Part shown: positions 19,756 through 29,966 of the stretch, in pieces
Numbering within the stretch: the stretch's first letter is position 1
Layout: each line of letters opens with the position of its first letter
Assembly (NCBI RefSeq): GCF_900635775.1
Contig: NZ_LR134167.1
Coordinates: 1-64,000, forward strand
Reading direction: 5' to 3'
Length of the DNA stretch: 64,000 nt
Origin: Avibacterium volantium
GTDB taxonomy: Bacteria; Pseudomonadota; Gammaproteobacteria; Enterobacterales; Pasteurellaceae
Notes under the pieces: generated by a model
Told to the model about the DNA's origin: nothing
Seen by the model: the letters and a program-made list of their open reading frames with translations, nothing else
The model's database searches: none
Made by a program: the position numbers and the translations under genes

Positions 19756-19771
19756 TGAAATTAATATTTGA
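19756..19771. promoter_or_regulatory. Candidate iol operator, copy 1
   Basis: TGAAATTAATATTTGA is a near-palindrome in the divergent iolC/regulator intergenic region. It closely matches TGAAATAATTATTTCA and TGAAAAATTTATTTCA in the iolB/iolA intergenic region 12 kb away. The shared pattern is TGAAA-N6-ATTTSA with an AT-only centre in these three copies. It is a candidate binding site for the adjacent RpiR-type regulator. Confidence 0.55.
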
Positions 19772-19784
19772 GAAGTAGATCACA
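19769..19784. promoter_or_regulatory. CRP-like site in the iolC/regulator intergenic region
   Basis: TGAGAAGTAGATCACA matches the CRP consensus TGTGA-N6-TCACA at 9 of 10 positions and overlaps the end of the candidate iol operator. This fits catabolite control of inositol use. A similar AGATCACAAA half-site occurs at 31622-31631 before iolA. Confidence 0.55.
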
Positions 19785-19913
19785 AAGATTTTCACCTATC
19801 CCAAGAAAACTACGACTTCATCTTAAAATTTAGCAAAGAACATTTTCTGTTCAGATAAAATTTTTGCTATTATGAACCAAGTTATAAAATACTTATTTCG
19901 TTAGGAAGGTAGA

Positions 19914-20759
19914 ATGCAAAATAACTCTCAGTTAGTCCAATTACAAAATGAAATCCGTGCGCGTTACGACAGTTTAAGTAAACGTTTAAAGCAAGTGGCA
20001 CAGTATGTGCTAGATAACAGTAATAGTGTGGTGTTTGATACTGTTGCTACCATTTCTGAACGAGCCGATGTGCCGCCTTCCACCTTAATTCGTTTCGCTA
20101 ATGCTTTTGGCTTCAGTGGATTTAATGAAATGAAGCAGATCTTCCGTGAAAACCTAATGGAAGAAACGGCAAATTATACTGAACGTTTACAACTTTTTCG
20201 TCAGCTTGAACCCGAACAAGCCAATCAAGAAAGTGCGGTGGATATTTTGAATATTTTTGCTCAAGCGAATTATCAAGCGTTACAGCAATTAGCTAGCCAA
20301 ACCTCTGAGCAGGAAATACAGCAAGCAGTGGAAATTTTAAACAATGCAAACAATATTTTCATTATTGGCTTAAAACGTTCCTTTAGCATTGCGAGCTATT
20401 TAGACTATGCCCTGCACCACTTAGACTGCCGTTCATTTTTAATCAATGGATTAGGGGGAATGTTTGATGAACAACTTAATTTAGTTAAAGAGGGTGATGT
20501 CGTCATTGCGATTAGCTTTTCACCTTATGCAAAAGAAACAGTAGATATTATGCACACTACGGCAAATAAAGGCGTAAAACAAATTGCGATCACGGATAGC
20601 CAAATTAGCCCTTTAATCGCCTTCAGCGATGTTTCTTTTGTCATTAAAGAAGCCCAAGTACGCGGTTTTCGCTCACAATGTGCAACAATGACTTTAGTAC
20701 AAACTTTGGCAATTGCACTTGCGTTAAAGAAAGAATTGCCTCCTTTAGAAAATAAATAA
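19914..20759 (+). CDS. RpiR/MurR-family transcriptional regulator, probable iol repressor
   Basis: A 281-residue regulator with an N-terminal RpiR helix-turn-helix (about 1-80; TISERADVPPSTLIRFANAFGF is the DNA-reading region). A C-terminal SIS sugar-phosphate-binding domain (about 125-265) includes IFIIGLKRSFSIASYLDYAL and VVIAISFSPYAKETV. It is divergent from iolC, so control of inositol genes, as by Salmonella IolR of the same family, is likely. AGGAAGG precedes the ATG. It contains one uptake signal, at about 20231. Confidence 0.85.
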   Translation: MQNNSQLVQLQNEIRARYDSLSKRLKQVAQYVLDNSNSVVFDTVATISERADVPPSTLIRFANAFGFSGFNEMKQIFRENLMEETANYTERLQLFRQLEPEQANQESAVDILNIFAQANYQALQQLASQTSEQEIQQAVEILNNANNIFIIGLKRSFSIASYLDYALHHLDCRSFLINGLGGMFDEQLNLVKEGDVVIAISFSPYAKETVDIMHTTANKGVKQIAITDSQISPLIAFSDVSFVIKEAQVRGFRSQCATMTLVQTLAIALALKKELPPLENK

Positions 20760-20773
20760 TAGATAAACAAAAA

Positions 20774-20795
20774 GGCTTGAGATTGCTCTCAAGCC
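20774..20795 (-). terminator. Terminator of the rpsP-rimM-trmD-rplS operon
   Basis: GGCTTGAGA (20774-20782), loop TTGC and TCTCAAGCC (20787-20795), a perfect 9-bp stem. On the minus strand it is followed by TTTTTGTTT. It lies 22 bases past rplS and may also serve the convergent regulator gene. Confidence 0.9.
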
Positions 20796-20817
20796 CTTGT
20801 CATTTTCGCTTGGAAAA

Positions 20818-21168
20818 TTAATCACCAAGACGCTCTTTAATACGTGCAGATTTACCTGAACGTTCGCGTAAGTAGTAAAGTTTCGCTTTACGAACCGCAC
20901 CTTTACGTTTAACTGTGATGCTATCTACAACTGGTGAGTGAGTTTGGAATACACGCTCAACGCCTACACCGTTAGATACTTTGCGTAAAGTGAATGCACT
21001 GTGCAAGCCGCGGTTACGAATTGCAATAACCACGCCTTCGAATGCTTGCAGACGACGTTTGCTCCCTTCAACAACCCATACTTTAACTTCTAAAGTATCA
21101 CCTGGGCGGAAGCTAGGTACATTTTGTTTTAATTGTTCTTGTTCAATTTGTTTAATGATGTTACTCAT
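20818..21168 (-). CDS. rplS: 50S ribosomal protein L19
   Basis: L19 lies at the interface of the 30S and 50S subunits. The 116-residue basic protein has the signature [19 protein letters not shown] and ends KIKER-like (ARIKERLGD), nearly the E. coli length of 115. It is the last gene of the conserved rpsP-rimM-trmD-rplS operon, followed by a strong terminator. Confidence 0.99.
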   Translation of the reverse strand: MSNIIKQIEQEQLKQNVPSFRPGDTLEVKVWVVEGSKRRLQAFEGVVIAIRNRGLHSAFTLRKVSNGVGVERVFQTHSPVVDSITVKRKGAVRKAKLYYLRERSGKSARIKERLGD

Positions 21169-21251
21169 TGTGTAATCCTTCTAAGATCCTAGTATTAACT
21201 GATGATTTTGCGAATGGTTAAACTCGCAATCAACTAATCAACTTTATTTGC

Positions 21252-21986
21252 TTACTGTTCAAGTTTGACTTGCGCCAGCAGTTTCCGTTGTTCGTCAGTC
21301 AGAGCTAGGCTTTCCAATAGCTCAGGGCGTCTTAACCACGTTCTTAATAGCGATTGTTTTAACCGCCATTTACGAATTTCTTCGTGGTTGCCCGACATCA
21401 ACACCGCAGGTACAGACATTCCGTCTAGCACTTCTGGGCGAGTATAGTGAGGGCAGTCAAGCAAACCTTCGGCAAAAGAATCTTCTTCTGCGGAGGCCTG
21501 TTTGCCTAGCACTCCGGGGATAAAGCGTGCAACGGCATCAATTAATGTCATTGCAGGTAATTCACCACCAGTGAGAACGTAATCGCCGACTGACCATTCT
21601 TCGTCAATCTCAGTTTGGATCACTCGTTCGTCAATACCTTCGTAACGACCGCAGACTAAAATCAATTTTTGATTTTGTGCCAATTCTGTTACGCCATTTT
21701 GATCGAGTTTACGTCCTTGTGGCGAAAGATAAATCACCTTTGCCCCTTCTCCTGCTGCCGTTTTAGCCGCTTGGATTGCCTCACGCAATGGTTGCACCAT
21801 CATCAACATTCCGGGCCCGCCGCCATAAGGGCGATCATCAACGGTTTTGTGTTTATCCGTGGTGAAATCACGCGGATTCCAACACTGTATTTGCAAGAGA
21901 TTTTGCTTTACGGCTCTGCCCGTTACCCCATACTCAGTGATCGCTTTAAACATTTCGGGGAACAATGAAACAAGACCAATCCACAT
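21252..21986 (-). CDS. trmD: tRNA (guanine37-N1)-methyltransferase TrmD
   Basis: TrmD makes m1G37 next to the anticodon, preventing +1 frameshifts. The 244-residue SPOUT enzyme shows the trefoil-knot segments [13 protein letters not shown] and [20 protein letters not shown], then the C-terminal DNA-binding-like domain. It lies between rimM and rplS as in other gammaproteobacteria. Confidence 0.99.
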   Translation of the reverse strand: MWIGLVSLFPEMFKAITEYGVTGRAVKQNLLQIQCWNPRDFTTDKHKTVDDRPYGGGPGMLMMVQPLREAIQAAKTAAGEGAKVIYLSPQGRKLDQNGVTELAQNQKLILVCGRYEGIDERVIQTEIDEEWSVGDYVLTGGELPAMTLIDAVARFIPGVLGKQASAEEDSFAEGLLDCPHYTRPEVLDGMSVPAVLMSGNHEEIRKWRLKQSLLRTWLRRPELLESLALTDEQRKLLAQVKLEQ

Positions 21987-22048
21987 TGTTATTTTCCTAA
22001 TTTGTAGGCTCGAAATGCTACAACCTAACGCTCACTGTATGCCTGAGT

Positions 22049-22576
22049 TTAGAAACCAGCGTCCCAATCCACTTCAATAGTCTTGGTGGTGAGATCTACT
22101 CTTTTAACTACTTGTTCATACAAAAACGGAATTAACCGTTCTTGTTTTCCAAAAGCATCTTTCTGACTCGCTCGCACAACTAATACATCATTTGAGCCAG
22201 TTTCCATCATTTCAGCCACCGTTCCCATATTGTAACCTTGTAGATTCACCACTTGGCAGCCAATTAAATCGTGCCAATAATAATCCCCCTCTTCAAGTTC
22301 AGGAAATACTGATAAATCTACGCCAATTTCAACATTAGTTAGGGTTTGTGCGATTTCACGATCATTAATGCCTTTTAATTTAACAATAAGTTCGTGATTA
22401 TGATGTTTCCAACTTTCTAATTCTGTTGGCTGCCATTGGCCTTTAATTTTTAAAAACCAAGGTTGATAATCAAAAATGCTTTCGGCTTGTTCTGTTGATG
22501 AATAAATGCGTAACCAACCACGAATGCCATATGTCGAGCCTAATTTGCCAACCACTTCGATTCTTTGTTGCGTCAT
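22049..22576 (-). CDS. rimM: 16S rRNA processing protein RimM
   Basis: RimM assists maturation of the 30S head by binding S19 and 16S rRNA. I chose the ATG at 22576, which has AGGTG 6 bases upstream; a GTG at 22585 would add three residues. The 175-residue product begins [20 protein letters not shown], the family signature. The C-terminal PRC-barrel contains [15 protein letters not shown] and the ending VDWDAGF. Confidence 0.97.
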   Translation of the reverse strand: MTQQRIEVVGKLGSTYGIRGWLRIYSSTEQAESIFDYQPWFLKIKGQWQPTELESWKHHNHELIVKLKGINDREIAQTLTNVEIGVDLSVFPELEEGDYYWHDLIGCQVVNLQGYNMGTVAEMMETGSNDVLVVRASQKDAFGKQERLIPFLYEQVVKRVDLTTKTIEVDWDAGF

Positions 22577-22607
22577 ATTATTCACCTATAAATCTCAAAA
22601 TCTGCAA

Positions 22608-22856
22608 TTATGCAGCTTTTTTCGCTTCTTTTACCAAAGAAGTTACGCGATCAGATAAGCTCGCTCCTTTCTCAACCCAAGCATTTACACGCTCAAGATT
22701 GATACGAAGACGCTCAGCATTACCTGCCGCTAAAGGGTTGAAAAAGCCAACACGCTCAATAAAACGACCATCGCGTGGGCAACGGCTGTCAGCAACTACA
22801 ATTTGGTAAAATGGGCGTTTTTTAGAACCGCCACGAGATAAACGAATGGTTACCAT
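22608..22856 (-). CDS. rpsP: 30S ribosomal protein S16
   Basis: S16 is a small 30S assembly protein. The 82 residues begin [20 protein letters not shown] and contain [11 protein letters not shown], exactly the family pattern and length. It is the first gene of its operon. An uptake signal lies about 130 bases upstream at 22990. Confidence 0.99.
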   Translation of the reverse strand: MVTIRLSRGGSKKRPFYQIVVADSRCPRDGRFIERVGFFNPLAAGNAERLRINLERVNAWVEKGASLSDRVTSLVKEAKKAA

Positions 22857-23011
22857 AACCTTCCTCTAATTAATAATTACGAAAAGAAAACCCACATCGA
22901 AGGAGTGGGAATGCTTACTTTTTTCTCTGTATATATAGACAAAAAGCCTGTGGATTGTACTCTTATTTGCAAAAAATGCAAGAAAATATCACCGCACTTT
23001 AATATTCTTCT

Positions 23012-24040
23012 TCAAGAATGATGTGAAAGCAGATTATCGTAAATGGCGCTATATTGACGAGCCATACTTATTGCAGAAAAATCATTATGTTGCATATACA
23101 GCTTGATATTTGCTTTTAATTCAACAAGTTGTTCCGGATTATTAAGGAGTTCTTTTAAAACTTCTTGATAGGACTCAGGCGTGTTGTGTTTGATTAGATA
23201 GCCTGTTTTGTTGTTTTCAATAATATCTGGTATTCCTCCTACTGCATTGGCTATTGCTGGAACACCATATTGGTAACCCTCTAAAATTACAGCTCCTAAC
23301 CCTTCGGAATGGGAAGGAACAATTTGTAAATCAACATTTTTAAATACCGAACCAATATAAGGGGTAAAAGGAATAAAAATAACGTTTTTTAAGTTACTAG
23401 CCTGTTCTTTCAAGGCTTGTTCTAATTCGCCTGAACCAACAATATAAAATAATATTTCAGGAAAATTTTTTGCTAGCTCAATAGTTAATTCAAAATTCTT
23501 AACCTTTTGTAAATTGCCAATATGAGCGATAGATAGCTTTTCATTTTTCTCTGAAAAAAATGTTTGTTCAAATTCATTATTCTCTAATAAAGGTTTTATG
23601 CAGCCATAAATTGTTTTTACATTACTATTCAGTTCTCTTAAGTTATGACTGACTTGCTCGCTAACTCCAACCAACATATCAGCATTTTTATAAGATTTTG
23701 TTGAGGATTTACGTTTAAATGGAAAGGCAACATGCCTTGTTATTACAACAGATTTTCCAGAAATCAATTTCAGAAACCCTGCGATATGTGCCCCTCTGCC
23801 ATCTTGAGCATGGATAATCAACGGTTTTTTACTCAACACTAGTTTAATTAACTGAAAAAGATTTAAAACAGTAATATTTTTATACTGTCTTAATTTCTGA
23901 ATAAACTTACCATTCTTTTTTCCAAAAAAGTAAATTTTATACTCAGGTAATGCTAGCATTAATTGCTCAGTTTGGAACTCACCGCCACCAAAGCCTTTTG
24001 CCATATTAATAAATAAAATTGCAGGTTTAATCTCGTTCAT
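23012..24040 (-). CDS. Glycosyltransferase family 4 (probable LOS/LPS core)
   Basis: A 342-residue GT-B glycosyltransferase. The N-terminal acceptor domain starts with the GGGEFQTEQL loop. The C-terminal donor domain carries VPSHSEGLGAVILEGYQYG, with the family E-x7-E pattern, and a closing PDIIENNKTGYLI. No signal peptide, so it is cytoplasmic at the inner face. It is 16 bases downstream of a family 2 glycosyltransferase, suggesting lipooligosaccharide assembly. Codon use is markedly AT-rich compared with nearby housekeeping genes, typical of surface-glycan genes that move between strains. The sugar is unknown. Confidence 0.85.
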   Translation of the reverse strand: MNEIKPAILFINMAKGFGGGEFQTEQLMLALPEYKIYFFGKKNGKFIQKLRQYKNITVLNLFQLIKLVLSKKPLIIHAQDGRGAHIAGFLKLISGKSVVITRHVAFPFKRKSSTKSYKNADMLVGVSEQVSHNLRELNSNVKTIYGCIKPLLENNEFEQTFFSEKNEKLSIAHIGNLQKVKNFELTIELAKNFPEILFYIVGSGELEQALKEQASNLKNVIFIPFTPYIGSVFKNVDLQIVPSHSEGLGAVILEGYQYGVPAIANAVGGIPDIIENNKTGYLIKHNTPESYQEVLKELLNNPEQLVELKANIKLYMQHNDFSAISMARQYSAIYDNLLSHHS

Positions 24041-24056
24041 ATTTTTACCTTAATAA

Positions 24057-24818
24057 TTATTTAGAAACATCTTTTGACCATAGTTGAGCATATTTAGAAA
24101 ATACTGAAAAGGATGAAAGCACCGCTAATAAAAATCCTTGTTTACCATCTAAAAAACCCGATTTTAACAAATACATTTTAATAAAAGCACTCATTGCGTG
24201 CGTAATTCCTTGAAACAGTGTCGCTTTTTTCCCTTGTTTTTCTCGCTGATCTGCCCAAGCTTGCGCATAGTTAGCTGATTTCACCAAGTAATGATGCAAA
24301 TTTTTATAAGGATAATGCAGCAAGTTACCCGCCAATTTTTCCACTTTTGCATTGGCAGGATACACCACTTTTTCGTGAACTAAGGCATCGTTATAGCCTG
24401 CGTACTGGGTTTGATACAAACGCACCACATAATCAGGATACCAACCCGAATGACGAATTAAGCGTCCGAACACTTCACTAATGCGCGGAATATCGTAAAC
24501 CACATTCGGTAAATTTTTTGCCACCGCTTGCTGAATATTTTTTCGTAGCTCATCGGTTACTCGCTCATCAGCGTCTAGCCATAGCACATAATCGGACGTA
24601 ACATATTGCTGGGCAAGTTGGCGTTGCTTACCGAAGCCTTGCCAATCGGTATTTTCATAGAATTTCGCGCCATATTGTAGGGCGATTTCTTTGGTATTAT
24701 CGGTGCTGCCCGAGTCTAAAATCACAATCTCGTCCACCCAATCTTTCACACTGGCTAAGCATTGTGCAAGATCTTGCTGTTCGTTTTTTACAATCATTGC
24801 AACGCTAATGGTTGGCAT
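24057..24818 (-). CDS. Glycosyltransferase family 2, LgtF/WaaE-type
   Basis: A 253-residue GT-A enzyme resembling LgtF of Haemophilus and WaaE/KdtX of enterobacteria, which add glucose to the inner-core heptose of LPS. The start [18 protein letters not shown], the ILDSGSTD loop and the acidic motif LWLDADERV (metal/nucleotide-sugar site) are visible. A hydrophobic C-terminal stretch probably touches the membrane. It is first in a two-gene unit with the family 4 enzyme. waaA, often its neighbour in Haemophilus, is absent here. Confidence 0.85.
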   Translation of the reverse strand: MPTISVAMIVKNEQQDLAQCLASVKDWVDEIVILDSGSTDNTKEIALQYGAKFYENTDWQGFGKQRQLAQQYVTSDYVLWLDADERVTDELRKNIQQAVAKNLPNVVYDIPRISEVFGRLIRHSGWYPDYVVRLYQTQYAGYNDALVHEKVVYPANAKVEKLAGNLLHYPYKNLHHYLVKSANYAQAWADQREKQGKKATLFQGITHAMSAFIKMYLLKSGFLDGKQGFLLAVLSSFSVFSKYAQLWSKDVSK

Positions 24819-24903
24819 AATTTATCCCTTTTTTAAAATCACTTTTGCGCTAGTGTAACGGATCTTTGCTGAAAAGAAAAAAGAATGAAAAAATCACCGC
24901 ACT

Positions 24904-25554
24904 TTATTTTTCAGGGGATAAGCAATTAACCATTATGCTTAATGTTGCTTGCACCACCCAGCCAATAAAAAAAGCAAACAATAATGTGCCAATGCCCACT
25001 GTGCCGCCGAGCATAAAGCCTAATACACAAACGGTAACTTCCATAATGGTTCTGACAATACCAACCTTGCAGTGAAAGCGGTGGCAAAGCCCAACCATTA
25101 GTCCATCTCTTGGTCCGCCACCTTGATGGCAGGTGAGATAAAACGCGGAGGCGCTCCCAAAGAGCAAAATCCCGATGATGGCATAGCCAATACGCAATAG
25201 AATTCCACTTGGAGCTGGCAGGAAAGCAACACTAATGCCTAAAGCCAAGGCAACCAAAAGCATATTTAAGATTGTCCCTAAGCCGACACGGAGTTTGAGT
25301 GGCAGCCACATTAGCATCACCAATGCGCTAATCAATAATGATGCCCAACCTACGCTAAATCCTGCCTGTAACGCAATGCCTTGTGAAAGTACTGTCCAAG
25401 GGGCTGAGCCGAGGTTAGAAAGTAAAAGCAATCCTTCGCCAAGCCCTAAAATCAATAAAGAGAAGATGAGTACGCATAAAGGCTGAAGCTCCACAGACCA
25501 GAAGTTTTTTGCTGTCCAAGGCGTTTTAGGGAGAACTTTAAATTGATTTTTCAT
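24904..25554 (-). CDS. YczE/YyaS/YitT-family membrane protein
   Basis: A 216-residue integral membrane protein with five to six hydrophobic segments. It resembles the YczE/YyaS group, with the loops SNLGSAPWTVLSQGI and CHQGGGPRDGLMVGL near positions where the family has conserved Gly/Pro/Asp. The function of the family is unknown. A longer reading frame begins with GTG inside an uptake signal at 25584, so I chose the ATG at 25554; the ribosome-binding site is weak. It ends within a few bases of an uptake signal. Confidence 0.75.
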   Translation of the reverse strand: MKNQFKVLPKTPWTAKNFWSVELQPLCVLIFSLLILGLGEGLLLLSNLGSAPWTVLSQGIALQAGFSVGWASLLISALVMLMWLPLKLRVGLGTILNMLLVALALGISVAFLPAPSGILLRIGYAIIGILLFGSASAFYLTCHQGGGPRDGLMVGLCHRFHCKVGIVRTIMEVTVCVLGFMLGGTVGIGTLLFAFFIGWVVQATLSIMVNCLSPEK

Positions 25555-25649
25555 AGATAAATTTGTTGTAAATTTGCACCGCACTTTGATTTGTGATGAT
25601 AAAGGAAATTTGCCTAAATCCCAACTTCTTAATCTCTATAACATATAGC

Positions 25650-25661
25650 TAAAACGTTTAA
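25650..25661. promoter_or_regulatory. LacI/PurR-like palindrome upstream of nupC
   Basis: TAAAACGTTTAA, with the core AAACGTTT, lies about 135 bases upstream of nupC. It is a partial match to LacI-family operators such as those of PurR or CytR. Weak on its own; noted because a better PurR-like site precedes deoB. Confidence 0.3.
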
Positions 25662-25795
25662 GAAATTGTTGCTTTTTATAGCAAAGCAATCGCTTGCCTT
25701 CACATTTTTGTACATTTTTGCAAGCATTTCATTACAAAAAACAGTAGAATTAGCTCGCTTTTTTATATCAATTTTACATTTAAGGAAATTCTAAT

Positions 25796-27040
25796 ATGAG
25801 TAGCTTAATAAGTGTGCTAGGCATTGTTGTACTTCTTGCTATTGCCGTTCTATTATCCAGTAATCGCCGTGCGATTAGTTTGCGTACTGTGGGCGGTGCG
25901 TTATTAATTCAAATCCTAATCGGTGCGTTTATTTTGTATGTGCCCGTGGGGCGTGAAATCTTACTTGCCTTGTCAAACGGAGTCAGCACCGTAATTAGCT
26001 ATGGTAACGAAGGAACAAATTTCTTATTTGGTGGCTTAGCTGACGTTGAAAAATCGGGTTTTATTTTTGCTGTTAAAGTATTATCCATCATCGTATTCTT
26101 CTCAGCGCTCATTTCTCTCCTTTACTATATTGGCATTATGCAATTTATTATCCGTATCATTGGCGGTGGCTTACAAAAAATATTAGGTACGTCTAAAGCG
26201 GAATCAATGTCCGCTGCGGCAAATATTTTCGTAGGACAAACAGAAGCGCCATTGGTGGTGAAACCTTATATCAGCAAAATGACTGAATCAGAACTCTTTG
26301 CTGTGATGTGTGGTGGCTTAGCCTCTATCGCGGGTTCAGTGCTCGCAGGTTATGCAGGTTTAGGCGTGCCATTGCCATACTTGATTGCCGCTTCTTTTAT
26401 GGCTGCTCCAGCAGGTTTATTATTCGCGAAATTGATCGTACCACAAACCGAAAAATTCAATGATGACATTGAAAAAGTGGATTTAGAAAAACCAGCTAAC
26501 ATTCTTGATGCGGCAGCAGTAGGTGCATCATCTGGTATGCAGTTGGCAATGAATGTGGGGGCGATGTTGATTGCTTTCGTGGCGTTAATTGCGCTAGTTA
26601 ATGGTTTATTAGGTGGCATTGGCGATTGGTTTGGTATGCCTGAGCTTTCTCTTGGTATGATCTTAGGCTGGATTTTCCGTCCGTTAGCTTGGGTGATTGG
26701 TGTGCCTTGGGACGAAGCTGCGGTTGCAGGTCAAATGATCGGGATTAAATTAGCGGTGAACGAATTTGTTGGCTACTTAGAATTTGCCCCTTACCTTGCT
26801 GCGGACGCAGCGGTACAATTAAGCGATAAAACCAAAGCGATTATTACTTTCGCCCTTTGTGGTTTCGCCAACTTCAGCTCTATCGCCATCTTAATCGGTG
26901 GATTAGGTGGAATGGCACCAAGCCGCCGTGGTGATATTGCGCGTCTTGGTATCAAAGCGGTGATTGCAGGATCATTAGCAAATCTGATGAGTGCAACCAT
27001 TGCAGGTTTATTTATCGGTTTAAGTGGTGCTGCACTATAA
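25796..27040 (+). CDS. nupC: Concentrative nucleoside transporter, NupC family
   Basis: An inner-membrane H+-coupled nucleoside importer. The 414 residues include the gate domain, then the core with [13 protein letters not shown] (nucleoside-binding HP1 region) and [19 protein letters not shown] near the C-terminus, both diagnostic of the CNT family. AAGGAAATTCT precedes the ATG. It lies upstream of deoB and deoD, so uptake is paired with phosphorolysis and pentose-phosphate entry. Confidence 0.94.
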   Translation: MSSLISVLGIVVLLAIAVLLSSNRRAISLRTVGGALLIQILIGAFILYVPVGREILLALSNGVSTVISYGNEGTNFLFGGLADVEKSGFIFAVKVLSIIVFFSALISLLYYIGIMQFIIRIIGGGLQKILGTSKAESMSAAANIFVGQTEAPLVVKPYISKMTESELFAVMCGGLASIAGSVLAGYAGLGVPLPYLIAASFMAAPAGLLFAKLIVPQTEKFNDDIEKVDLEKPANILDAAAVGASSGMQLAMNVGAMLIAFVALIALVNGLLGGIGDWFGMPELSLGMILGWIFRPLAWVIGVPWDEAAVAGQMIGIKLAVNEFVGYLEFAPYLAADAAVQLSDKTKAIITFALCGFANFSSIAILIGGLGGMAPSRRGDIARLGIKAVIAGSLANLMSATIAGLFIGLSGAAL

Positions 27041-27123
27041 AATGTAAGAAAAGTGCGGTAAAATTTCACCGAATTTTTTCGATAACACCACGACATTGTT
27101 CGTGGTGTTGTCATATTAAGGCA

Positions 27124-27139
27124 AAGAAAACGTTTGCTA
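27124..27139. promoter_or_regulatory. PurR-like operator upstream of deoB
   Basis: Read on the minus strand, TAGCAAACGTTTTCTT fits the PurR consensus ANGCAANCGNTTNCNT at every fixed position except the first. It lies about 115 bases before deoB, in the nupC-deoB gap. It suggests purine-responsive control of nucleoside salvage, though CytR-type control is the better known scheme for deo genes. A purR gene is not in this window. Confidence 0.5.
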
Positions 27140-27254
27140 TTGTAATAACGGTAATCACACACAAGGTAAGAGATTTCCTTGAGCAATCATTTTTCAACAT
27201 AACGCAAACATTCTGTTGCCTGAAAAACAGAGTTCAATAATTAAGGAGCTTAAA

Positions 27255-28493
27255 ATGAAACGCGTATTTATAATGATGTTAGACTCTTTCGGTATCGGTT
27301 CAAGTGAAGATGCAGAAAAATTTGGTGATAAAGGGGCGAATACCTTAGGCCACATTGCACAACGTTGTGCGGAAGGGCTAGAAGACAAAAATGGCCGCAA
27401 AGGCCCACTTCACCTGCCTAATTTTGAAAAACTCGGCTTAGGCTTAGCGGCAAAAGAATCTTGCGGTGAATTGCCAGCAGGGTTTAATCCAAACCCAGCG
27501 TTAATTGGGGGTTATGCTTATGCGAAAGAAATTTCCTCAGGCAAAGACACTCCATCTGGCCACTGGGAAATTGCTGGCGTGCCAGTATTATTCGATTGGG
27601 GCTATTTCCCTGATCACGAAAATAGCTTTCCGCAAGCGCTTTTAGATCGCATTGTCGAACGCGCAGGTTTAGACGGTTACCTTGGCAACTGCCACTCATC
27701 AGGTACGGTGATCTTAGATCAACTGGGTGAAGAACATATGAAAACAGGCAAACCAATTTTCTACACCTCAGCAGATTCTGTATTCCAAATTGCCTGTCAC
27801 GAAGAAACCTATGGTTTAGATAAACTTTACGAATTATGCGAAATCGTGCGTGAAGAACTGGCTGATTACAACATTGGCCGTGTGATTGCGCGTCCATTTG
27901 TGGGCAACAAAGCAGGCGAATTTTCTCGCACAGGTAACCGTAAAGACTACGCCATTGAACCACCAGCAAAAACTGTCTTACAAAAATTAGTGGAAGAAAA
28001 ACAAGGCGATGTGATTTCAATCGGGAAAATTGCGGATATTTACGCACATACTGGCATCACCGAAAAAGTGAAAGCCACGGGCTTGGAAGAATTATTCGAC
28101 AAAACCCTTGTGGAAGTGAAAAGAGCGGGGGAAAATTCCATCGTTTTCACCAACTTTGTAAACTTTGACTCTGATTTCGGCCATCGCCGTGATGTAGCAG
28201 GTTATGCTGCTGCATTAGAATACTTCGACAGCCGTATTCCAGAATTATTAGCCTTAATGAACGAAGATGATTTACTCATTTTCACCGCTGACCACGGTTG
28301 CGACCCAACTTGGCACGGCACGGATCACACTCGCGAGCATATCCCTGTGCTATTATACGGTTCGCAAGTGCCAAAACAATTTTTAGGCAAACGCGACACT
28401 TTCGCCGACGTAGGGCAAACTGTCGCAGATTATTTTGATCTGCCGCCAATGGATTACGGCAAATCAATCATTGATTTTCACCATCAAGATTAA
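27255..28493 (+). CDS. deoB: Phosphopentomutase DeoB
   Basis: DeoB interconverts (deoxy)ribose 1- and 5-phosphate. I chose the ATG at 27255 (AAGGAG upstream), giving 412 residues, over the ATG-like start 13 codons earlier. The alkaline-phosphatase-fold metal motifs are visible: [10 protein letters not shown] at the start and [18 protein letters not shown] near the end. deoD follows after 17 bases with its own ribosome site (AGAGGA). Confidence 0.98.
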   Translation: MKRVFIMMLDSFGIGSSEDAEKFGDKGANTLGHIAQRCAEGLEDKNGRKGPLHLPNFEKLGLGLAAKESCGELPAGFNPNPALIGGYAYAKEISSGKDTPSGHWEIAGVPVLFDWGYFPDHENSFPQALLDRIVERAGLDGYLGNCHSSGTVILDQLGEEHMKTGKPIFYTSADSVFQIACHEETYGLDKLYELCEIVREELADYNIGRVIARPFVGNKAGEFSRTGNRKDYAIEPPAKTVLQKLVEEKQGDVISIGKIADIYAHTGITEKVKATGLEELFDKTLVEVKRAGENSIVFTNFVNFDSDFGHRRDVAGYAAALEYFDSRIPELLALMNEDDLLIFTADHGCDPTWHGTDHTREHIPVLLYGSQVPKQFLGKRDTFADVGQTVADYFDLPPMDYGKSIIDFHHQD

Positions 28494-28510
28494 CTTTAAG
28501 AGGATAGATT

Positions 28511-29227
28511 ATGACTCCACATATTAACGCACCCGCTGGGGCTTTTGCTGATGTAGTATTAATGCCGGGCGATCCATTGCGCGCAAAATACATTGCAGAA
28601 ACGTTCTTAGACGATGCGAAAGAAGTAACCAACGTGCGTAATATGCTCGGCTACACCGGCACTTACAAAGGTCGCAAAATTTCGGTAATGGGACACGGAA
28701 TGGGGATCCCATCTTGTTCTATTTACGCTAAAGAATTAATCACGGATTATGGCGTAAAAAAAATTATCCGTGTCGGTTCGTGCGGTGCGGTGCGTCCAGA
28801 CGTGAAATTGCGTGAAGTGATCATCGGCCTTGGCGCTTGTACGGATTCCAAAGTGAACCGCATTCGCTTTAAAAATAACGATTTTGCTGCTATTGCCGAT
28901 TTTGAAATGACGCAAGCAGCCGTACAAGCGGCGAAAAACAAAGGCATCAACGTACGCGTGGGTAACCTTTACTCTGCGGATCTTTTCTACACACCTGATG
29001 TCGAAATGTTTGATGTAATGGAAAAATACGGCATTTTAGGGGTGGAAATGGAAGCTGCGGGCATCTACGGCGTTGCCGCAGAATTTGGTGCGAAAGCCTT
29101 AACTATCTGTACCGTATCAGACCACATTCGCACGCACGAGCAAACCACCGCAGAAGAACGCCAACTTACTTTCAATGAGATGATTGAAATTGCGTTAGAA
29201 AGCGTATTGCTTGGTGATCAGGCTTAA
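28511..29227 (+). CDS. deoD: Purine nucleoside phosphorylase DeoD
   Basis: A hexameric cytoplasmic enzyme that cleaves purine (deoxy)nucleosides with phosphate to base and pentose 1-phosphate. The 238 residues show [11 protein letters not shown] (phosphate site), [15 protein letters not shown] and [14 protein letters not shown] (ribose site), then TVSDHI with the catalytic Asp. It is the last gene of the nupC/deoB/deoD group; a 13-bp hairpin follows. Confidence 0.98.
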   Translation: MTPHINAPAGAFADVVLMPGDPLRAKYIAETFLDDAKEVTNVRNMLGYTGTYKGRKISVMGHGMGIPSCSIYAKELITDYGVKKIIRVGSCGAVRPDVKLREVIIGLGACTDSKVNRIRFKNNDFAAIADFEMTQAAVQAAKNKGINVRVGNLYSADLFYTPDVEMFDVMEKYGILGVEMEAAGIYGVAAEFGAKALTICTVSDHIRTHEQTTAEERQLTFNEMIEIALESVLLGDQA

Positions 29228-29251
29228 TTTGTTTATCTTAAATTCCAATTT

Positions 29252-29295
29252 CTGCATCTTAATATTAAGAAAAACTCTTATGTATTAAGATGCAG
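29252..29295. terminator. Hairpin after deoD
   Basis: CTGCATCTTAATA (29252-29264) and TATTAAGATGCAG (29283-29295) form a perfect 13-bp stem with an 18-base loop, 24 bases after the deoD stop. The T-tail is poor (ATTTGTTAG), so it may be an mRNA-stabilising hairpin rather than a classic terminator. Confidence 0.55.
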
Positions 29296-29303
29296 ATTTG
29301 TTA

Positions 29304-29910
29304 GAGACTGTATTAGATTAGCCCTAAATTTCGCACCAAGAGCGCAATGTTTTTAGCTTTCCTTTTGGTGAGTCAAAGTAAAACTGAAATTCACATTATT
29401 TCAAGAATAACAAAAAAGATTTTTTATTAATTCCGTTATTTTTTCTTAAAAATTTGTTTAGCTCAATTCCAAAAATTTTCACTTCCACTTTTGCTTATAC
29501 AAAATGAACTGAGTGATTAATTCTGAAATACTTAAATTCTCTCACATCTAGCACATCGTAACTGTGACAATACTCAGGATAAATGAGACTATCAGGCATA
29601 GTCTTCCTTTTAACTATAGAGAATAAAATATCGCCCTTGTTTTCTCCCTCCAAATAGCTTTCATTAACTTTGATTTCACTTACAAAAATTTCATTGGCAT
29701 TTTATGTAAGTGGATAGCTGATAACCTCTTTAATTTTGCGATAAAACAAGGCGGCAGAATTAAAGGTAATTTCCAGTAAATCTGCTGCAGAATGAAATTT
29801 AACTTCAAGCACGAAAATTCTAGCAGTTTTTTCTATATAGATTTCTTCAGTTTATAACGAAATATCTTCATTTTTTATAGACTAACATAACCATAACCTA
29901 ATACAGACCT
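29304..29910 (-). mobile_element. Decayed IS1016-like (IS1595 family) relic
   Basis: An old insertion sequence in the orientation opposite to the younger copy that follows. Its right end (29304-29322) matches the 19-bp terminal repeat of the younger copy at 16 positions; its left end (near 29892-29910) matches at about 13. Read on the minus strand from an ATG at 29871, it begins MKIFRYKLKKSI, then TAG, then KKLLEF, against MKITYCKLKKSIQKKLLEF in the younger copy. Later pieces such as SAALFYRKIKEVISYPL and a closing LRSWCEI are alignable through many frameshifts. The flanks share TTTGTT, probably a worn target duplication. Confidence 0.85.
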
Positions 29911-29966
29911 TTGTTGTAACTAAATTAAAATTCATGAAATTTACACCCCACTTGGTATTAAAACTA

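Noticed and set aside
26791..27186. A 131-codon minus-strand frame across the nupC end and the deoB leader
   Set aside because: Mostly antisense to nupC and running through an uptake signal and the PurR-like site; no recognisable protein.
27484..28047. A 187-codon minus-strand frame inside deoB
   Set aside because: Antisense to a clear phosphopentomutase; no plausible start or domain.
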